From the NCBI GenBank assembly GCA_023415525.1, contig JAEZKI010000266.1, forward strand, positions 1-9,767: DNA of 9,767 nt. Reading direction: 5' to 3'. The DNA is from Bacillota bacterium (GTDB lineage Bacteria > Bacillota > Clostridia > Lachnospirales > Cellulosilyticaceae). Both the position numbers and the translations under genes were made by a program. Positions 6,481 to 9,767 of the stretch are shown piece after piece. Under the pieces are notes generated by a model. That model was not told the DNA's origin. It did no database searches and saw only the letters and a program-made list of their open reading frames with translations. Positions within the stretch are counted from its first letter, which is position 1, and each line of letters opens with the position of its first letter.

Positions 6481-6981
6481 ATGTTTCGTGTAGGAGATTA
6501 TGTTATATATGAGAATAGTGGTGTCTGTAAAATTGAAGCAATTGGGTTTTTAGATGTAGTTGGCATGGCGAAGGACAGGGAATACTACACCTTAAGGCCT
6601 GAATATATGAAAGGAAACACAATCTTTAATCCAGTAGATAATGAAAGAGTAATGATGCGACCAATTATTTCAAGGGAAGAGGCATTAGCCTTGATTGATG
6701 AAATGAAAACGATGGAATGCTTAACTATTGTAAATGAAAAAAGAAAAGATATGGAATATAAGGAAGCCTTGCATAAATGTGATTGTCGTGAGCTTATTAA
6801 GCTCATAAAGGCTATTTATTTGAGAAAACAAGCTCGTTTAAAAGAGGGCAAGAAGGTAACTGCTAGTGATGATAGATACTTTAATCTAGCTGAAGAACAG
6901 CTTTATGGAGAAATGGCAATTGCATTAGGCATGAGCAGGGAAGCAGTAAAGGAATTTATAGAGCAAAGATTAGGCAAGTAG
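6481..6981 (+). CDS. CarD-family RNA polymerase-binding transcription regulator
   Basis: Protein of 166 residues in the CarD/CdnL family, which binds the RNA polymerase beta subunit and stabilises open promoter complexes, classically at rRNA and growth-related promoters. The N-terminal Tudor-like domain runs over residues 1-60 with FRVGDYVIYENSGVCKIEAI (2-21) and YYTLRPEYMKGNTIFNPVDN (35-54), followed by RVMMRPIIS. The all-helical C-terminal domain (about 65-166) ends with NLAEEQLYGEMAIALGMS, the usual family signature. The length is typical. AAAGGAG at 6466-6472 is 8 nt before the ATG. It is followed, without an obvious terminator, by a primary-type sigma factor, so both may be transcribed together; a shared role in promoter selection is inference. 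Confidence 0.92.
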   Translation: MFRVGDYVIYENSGVCKIEAIGFLDVVGMAKDREYYTLRPEYMKGNTIFNPVDNERVMMRPIISREEALALIDEMKTMECLTIVNEKRKDMEYKEALHKCDCRELIKLIKAIYLRKQARLKEGKKVTASDDRYFNLAEEQLYGEMAIALGMSREAVKEFIEQRLGK

Positions 6982-7127
6982 TTTTTAAGCAATCTTATAG
7001 ATAAAGGGTATTTATAATATGCTTCCATTGATTTTATCTACAAGGTCAGAGTGTTTATTTAAAAAATCTATCTTAAATTGAAGAAGGAATAGGTAGGATT
7101 AGGGATAGCAAAAGGAGAGAAATTGAA

Positions 7128-7181
7128 ATGGGGGTGGGATTAGAATGCAAGAAAAAGAGAAGAGGAAGGATGGAACTATAG
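7128..7181 (+). CDS. Possible 17-residue leader ORF overlapping the sigma start
   Basis: ATG 7128 to TAG 7179-7181 encodes [17 protein letters not shown] in a different frame from the sigma gene and overlaps its first 37 nt. It has AAAGGAG (7111-7117) at 10-nt spacing, a better ribosome binding site than the GGGGGTGG (7130-7137) in front of the sigma ATG. It may be a translational control element; it may equally be chance. No homology is claimed. Confidence 0.25.
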   Translation: MGVGLECKKKRRGRMEL

Positions 7182-8089
7182 GTAATCTAAAAGCTATAGA
7201 TAGAATAGAGGACATAGAACAAGAGAAAGAAGAGATAGAGCAGATAGAAGTAAGTGGAACAAAGGGAGCCTATAGTGATGGCTCTATTGAACACTACTTA
7301 AAAGAGATTGGAAGAATTCCTTTGCTAACCAGTAATCAAGAAATAGAGTTAGCTAGAAAAATAGAGGAAGGAGACGAAAAGGCTAGGGAGCAGATGACAA
7401 ATGCTAACCTACGTTTGGTAGTGAGTTTAGCTAAAAGATATGTACAAGGAAGTAATATGACACTTCTGGACTTAATTCAAGAAGGCAATATTGGTTTAAT
7501 GAAAGCTGTTGAAAAGTTTGATTATAAGAAGGGGTATAAATTTAGTACCTATGCCACTTGGTGGATTAAGCAATCCATTACACGGGCTATAGCAGACCAA
7601 TCCCGTAATATTCGTATTCCTGTGCATATGAAAGAAAGCATGAATAAACTGGCTAGGATAGCTAGAGAAATTACCTTAGAAAAAGGAAGAGAAGCTACCA
7701 GCAGTGAAATTGCAGAAAGAATGGATAAGAGTAAGGAACAGATAGAGGAAATTCAGGAATTATATAGGGATACCATTTCACTTAATACACCTATAGGCTC
7801 GGAAGAAGATTCTAGCCTTGTAGATTTTATAGTGGATGAAGGTATGGGAAATCAATTCGAAATAGTAGAAAATAGAATGCTTACAGAGCAGATTGAGGAA
7901 ATATTAGTAGGGTTAAGTGAGCGTGAACAAAGGATACTAAGATTACGATTTGGTTTTGAGGATAATCGCATTTGGACTTTAGAAGAGGTGGGGAAAGAAT
8001 ATAAAGTGACAAGGGAACGTATCCGACAGATTGAAGGAAGAGCGCTAAAAAGACTACGTATGAAGAAGGAAATAAGAAAATTATTGTAA
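7145..8089 (+). CDS. RNA polymerase sigma factor, RpoD/SigA-like without region 1.1
   Basis: Sigma-70 family protein of 314 residues with regions 1.2 to 4. Region 1.2 is about 47-82 ([20 protein letters not shown]). Region 2 is 83-161, with [20 protein letters not shown], the core-binding [18 protein letters not shown] (109-126) and the -10 reader [20 protein letters not shown] (136-155), where Gln143 and Thr146 match the residues reading position -12 in primary sigmas. Region 3 is about 162-240. Region 4 is about 247-312 ([20 protein letters not shown]). Region 1.1 is replaced by 45 charged, Glu/Lys-rich residues. It should read housekeeping-type TTGACA/TATAAT promoters. Being much shorter than SigA and adjacent to carD, it is probably a group 2 paralogue, but the only primary sigma of the genome cannot be excluded. 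No in-frame start precedes ATG 7145. Confidence 0.92.
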   Translation: MQEKEKRKDGTIGNLKAIDRIEDIEQEKEEIEQIEVSGTKGAYSDGSIEHYLKEIGRIPLLTSNQEIELARKIEEGDEKAREQMTNANLRLVVSLAKRYVQGSNMTLLDLIQEGNIGLMKAVEKFDYKKGYKFSTYATWWIKQSITRAIADQSRNIRIPVHMKESMNKLARIAREITLEKGREATSSEIAERMDKSKEQIEEIQELYRDTISLNTPIGSEEDSSLVDFIVDEGMGNQFEIVENRMLTEQIEEILVGLSEREQRILRLRFGFEDNRIWTLEEVGKEYKVTRERIRQIEGRALKRLRMKKEIRKLL

Positions 8090-8111
8090 GCTTTTCAAAT
8101 ATAAAAGTTAC

Positions 8112-8144
8112 AGAGTCTAGTACTTAGGTGCTCAGGCTCTTTTT
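8112..8144 (+). terminator. Intrinsic terminator after the sigma gene
   Basis: AGAGTCT (8112-8118) plus AGTAC (8119-8123) pairs with GTGCT (8128-8132) and AGGCTCT (8134-8140). There is one bulged C at 8133, a TTAG loop and two G-T wobbles. TTTTT (8140-8144) follows, then C-A and a further run of T. It starts 23 nt past the stop codon. Confidence 0.85.
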
Positions 8145-8214
8145 CATTTTTTATAGTAAAGAGTATGTTTGAAGAATTATTAATTTGAATAAATATTATA
8201 TTTTGAATATTAAA

Positions 8215-8246
8215 TTGACGATTGAACTACGGCTTGTTATTATAAT
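8215..8246 (+). promoter_or_regulatory. Promoter of the split unknown gene
   Basis: TTGACG (8215-8220) is followed after 17 bp by TATTAT (8238-8243); a perfect TATAAT (8241-8246) overlaps it at a 20-bp spacing. The predicted start near 8250 leaves a leader of about 95 nt before ATG 8345, in which I see no clear structure. Confidence 0.6.
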
Positions 8247-8344
8247 TTTGACCTACAAAGTGTAAGCATAAGAGAAAAGGATCTACAAACTACTAAAGAT
8301 TATGAGGAATTAAGGGCATTTCAGGAAAAGAGGGGGGTTAAAAT

Positions 8345-8689
8345 ATGATTATAAAAAATGGAGCTGTCTATGAAAACAATTATGCTAGAGCAGCAGCTTA
8401 TTTTCTAGGTACTTGTGCACCAACACCCATGAAAAAGGAGCGTCAGTGTGCTTATGAATTAATAACAGGTATTTACTCTTTCATAGCAAGTGATGCGGAA
8501 ACAATGGGCTATAAAGTGGGACCAGATGTTACGTTTGGACCATGGGAAAAGCAAAAAGGACGTGAAAAAGATATCAAATCCATACGTGGAGCCATTACAA
8601 AAATTGAAGAACTTATATCCGAATTGTTTTTAGTCATAGAGGCAGCTGAAATACTAGGAGATGGCGCTTTGTTACCTGAAGGGGTTTAG
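8345..8689 (+). CDS. Unknown protein, N-terminal part before an in-frame TAG
   Basis: Encodes 114 residues from ATG 8345, which has an AGGGGGG site (8331-8337) 7 nt upstream and its own promoter. The product has no signal peptide or membrane segment. It starts with a mixed region (NNYARAAAYFLGTCAPTPMK), has an aromatic stretch FGPWEKQKGREKD around 58-70, and ends in a long helix (about residues 75-103). I do not recognise a catalytic motif. The TAG at 8687-8689 stops the frame after ALLPEGV, but the same frame continues with coding-like sequence straight into the next ORF. It is probably the first third of one larger protein. Confidence 0.7.
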   Translation: MIIKNGAVYENNYARAAAYFLGTCAPTPMKKERQCAYELITGIYSFIASDAETMGYKVGPDVTFGPWEKQKGREKDIKSIRGAITKIEELISELFLVIEAAEILGDGALLPEGV

Positions 8690-8728
8690 CTTGGAAAGCC
8701 ACTTAAAAAGGCACTTTGTGCTGGTGGT

Positions 8729-9457
8729 ATGACTATTGACACATATAACAACCAAATCAAGCTTGTAGCCACTAAAGAATGCTTGGAAGGCTTAAAAGAA
8801 CTTGCAGTCATTTCACGTGCCCATACTATACCTAGTATAGATGGAGAAAATGCGAATAAGCCTTATCTTTATTTTAGCAGATGTGTTTGGGAGACAGAGG
8901 AAAACTGGTTGGCTTTAGCTTTTGACAAGCTACTTGATGCAAAGGATCAGCTCATATGGCTATGCAATGAATTGGAAAAACGTGGTTATAGGAGAATAGA
9001 TTGTTTTGATGGAAAGCACATCAGTCTCAATTATGTTAAGCAACATGGTGAGAAGGAGGAGCCAATAAAAGGAGCATGGGCAGAACGGACACATTCTGGC
9101 ATTGAATTAACCTATGAAGACTTAAGACTTGAACCATGCTTTTTGTGGATGAGAATGCCAATGTTCAAAACGATTCTTGAATGTGCACCAAAGCTACCGG
9201 AGCATGTTGTGGGATTTATAAGACGCTTTACAAAACCCTGTGATAGTTGTCGCTATTGTGTGCAGACAGATAAGTCACATACCCGACCCCTCGCTTGTGT
9301 GGAGGTTGAAGGGGAGAAGAAATGCTCCATTTTTCCTGGTTTTACTATGAACTGGCGTGAGCTTCCACCAGAGCTTGCTCAATATATTCTCTATTTGCTT
9401 GATGCACTAAATGACCTTTCTGAATTGGCATATACTAAAAAGACAATAAAAAGTTAG
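8729..9457 (+). CDS. Unknown protein with CxxCxxC cysteine cluster, C-terminal part
   Basis: 242 residues if started at ATG 8729, in the same frame as the ORF that ends at 8689. Most of it is soluble and helical. Residues 167-204 carry a striking cluster, FTKPCDSCRYCVQTDKSHTR followed by PLACVEVEGEKKCSIFPGF: C171, C174, C177, C190 and C199, with the QTDK and RP pattern I associate with a family of uncharacterised Firmicutes proteins. The cluster could bind zinc or an iron-sulfur cluster. No usable ribosome binding site precedes ATG 8729 (GGTGG is 1 nt away and AAAAAGG 17 nt away), so independent translation is doubtful. It is better explained as the C-terminal two thirds of the upstream gene. 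Function unknown. Confidence 0.7.
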   Translation: MTIDTYNNQIKLVATKECLEGLKELAVISRAHTIPSIDGENANKPYLYFSRCVWETEENWLALAFDKLLDAKDQLIWLCNELEKRGYRRIDCFDGKHISLNYVKQHGEKEEPIKGAWAERTHSGIELTYEDLRLEPCFLWMRMPMFKTILECAPKLPEHVVGFIRRFTKPCDSCRYCVQTDKSHTRPLACVEVEGEKKCSIFPGFTMNWRELPPELAQYILYLLDALNDLSELAYTKKTIKS

Positions 9458-9477
9458 AAACCTAGTTATAAAAAGTG

Positions 9478-9506
9478 TTGACATATGTAATGCACTAGTG
9501 TATCAT
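9478..9506 (+). promoter_or_regulatory. Strong promoter at the right edge with palindromic spacer
   Basis: A perfect TTGACA (9478-9483), a 17-bp spacer and TATCAT (9501-9506) give one of the two best promoters in the window. The spacer ends in the perfect 8-bp palindrome CACTAGTG (9493-9500), which abuts the -10 box and could be an operator. Transcription would begin near 9513. No convincing ORF follows within the remaining 255 nt. Confidence 0.75.
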
Positions 9507-9512
9507 TGTAAA

Positions 9513-9767
9513 AGTCGCTGGTAAACAGCGGGCAAATAGAAAACATCTTTAAAAGATGTCAACTATAACTTGTACTTTGAAAAACAAATACTACGAAATG
9601 ATAGATTTAAACTTCAAAATGCTAGTTAATCTAGTAAGCTAAATTAATTTTTAGCGCCTAATGATAACGATAAGTTGTCAGGGTAACAAACAGATGATTC
9701 TGTTGGTTTTAAATCTACAATTTAACCGATAGTGAAAGTCTTACTTTTGTCGCAAGACAAATGTTAG
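9513..9767 (+). ncRNA. Structured untranslated RNA: rRNA operon leader or other ncRNA, cut by window end
   Basis: No ORF longer than 23 codons with a ribosome binding site is present, but compact hairpins follow one another: CGCTG/CAGCG (9516-9530), ACATCTT/AAGATGT (9543-9559), GCTAAA/TTTAGC (9638-9655), TGATAAC/GTTGTCA (9662-9680, one wobble), AACAGA/TCTGTT (9689-9704), and TTTGTC/GACAAA around a GCAA tetraloop (9746-9761). The last is extended by further pairs with two U-U mismatches to the final base. TTGTACTTTGAAAA at 9570-9583 resembles the boxA antitermination element of Firmicutes rRNA leaders and spacers. With the strong promoter this suggests the leader of an rRNA operon whose 16S gene starts after 9767. 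A large structured ncRNA is the alternative. Confidence 0.5.

Larger units (their letters stand above)
8345..9457 (+). pseudogene. Single 370-codon gene interrupted by TAG at 8687-8689
   Basis: Reading from ATG 8345 to the TAG at 9455-9457 gives one open frame broken only by TAG at 8687-8689. The 13 codons between the stop and ATG 8729 translate as LGKPLKKALCAGG, free of stops and protein-like. No frameshift or deletion is needed. Possible explanations are a recent nonsense mutation, a sequencing error, stop-codon readthrough, or UAG decoding. TAG also ends the GntR, flavodoxin, CarD and leader ORFs here, which argues against general UAG reassignment. Otherwise the gene looks intact, so decay, if any, is very recent. 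Confidence 0.55.

Noticed and set aside
6998..7040. TAGATAAA / TTTATCTA inverted repeat after carD as a terminator, and the TATAAT at 7013-7018 as a promoter
   Set aside because: The arms are 8 bp with a 27-nt loop and no T-run; the TATAAT has no acceptable -35 at 16-18 bp.
9599..9732. Short frames starting at ATG 9599 (14 codons) and ATG 9661 (23 codons) as leader peptides
   Set aside because: Neither has a ribosome binding site, and both lie within predicted hairpins.
1..9767. CRISPR arrays, transposases, insertion sequences, tRNA genes and phage genes
   Set aside because: No regularly spaced repeats, no transposase or integrase-like protein, no tRNA-like fold with CCA or T-loop was seen.

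Overview
The window is low-GC, AT-rich DNA with strong AAAGGAG/AGGAGG-type ribosome binding sites, short gaps between genes, and every gene on the + strand. The protein families (YtrA-type GntR regulator, DUF5808-like membrane protein, DUF4179-type anti-sigma factor, CarD-family protein, HemG-like flavodoxin, FMN-binding domain protein) point to an anaerobic member of the Clostridia. I would guess something in or near the Lachnospirales, but no rRNA or other species marker is visible, so the genus is not determined.

Layout. (1) 22-1828: a two-gene unit of a short GntR/YtrA-type regulator and a polytopic membrane protein with a DUF5808-like motif and a C-terminal PH-like domain. (2) 1901-3743: an ECF-like sigma factor overlapping by 14 nt a single-pass membrane anti-sigma factor (DUF4179/DUF5643-like). 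(3) 3744-3952: a dense regulatory gap with a long inverted repeat, an 11-bp tandem repeat, a near-consensus promoter and two GTAAT-N2-ATTAC palindromes exactly 20 bp apart, the first covering the -10 box. (4) 3953-6183: a four-gene flavoprotein unit (HemG-like flavodoxin, membrane-anchored FMN-binding protein with a flavinylation motif, iron-sulfur-flavoprotein-like reductase, second FMN-reductase-like protein) closed by a good intrinsic terminator. (5) 6481-8089: a CarD-family RNA polymerase-binding protein followed by a primary-type sigma factor lacking region 1.1, then a terminator. A 17-codon ORF with the better ribosome binding site overlaps the sigma start. (6) 8345-9457: a conserved-looking gene of unknown function split by one in-frame TAG at 8687; both halves and the 13 codons between them read as one 370-codon protein. 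(7) 9478-9767: a strong promoter followed by about 250 nt without a convincing ORF but with at least six hairpins and a boxA-like TTGTACTTTGAAAA motif. This is either the leader of an rRNA operon beginning beyond the window or another structured RNA cut by the window edge.

How the genes fit together. The left and middle parts are dominated by transcription control: a GntR repressor-type gene, an ECF sigma/anti-sigma pair, a CarD protein and a second sigma-70 factor. The flavoprotein operon looks like an independently repressed redox module: soluble flavodoxin and FMN reductases in the cytoplasm and one predicted covalently flavinylated protein on the outer face of the membrane. The most unusual points are the double operator of that operon, the in-frame amber codon at 8687 and the structured RNA at the right edge.
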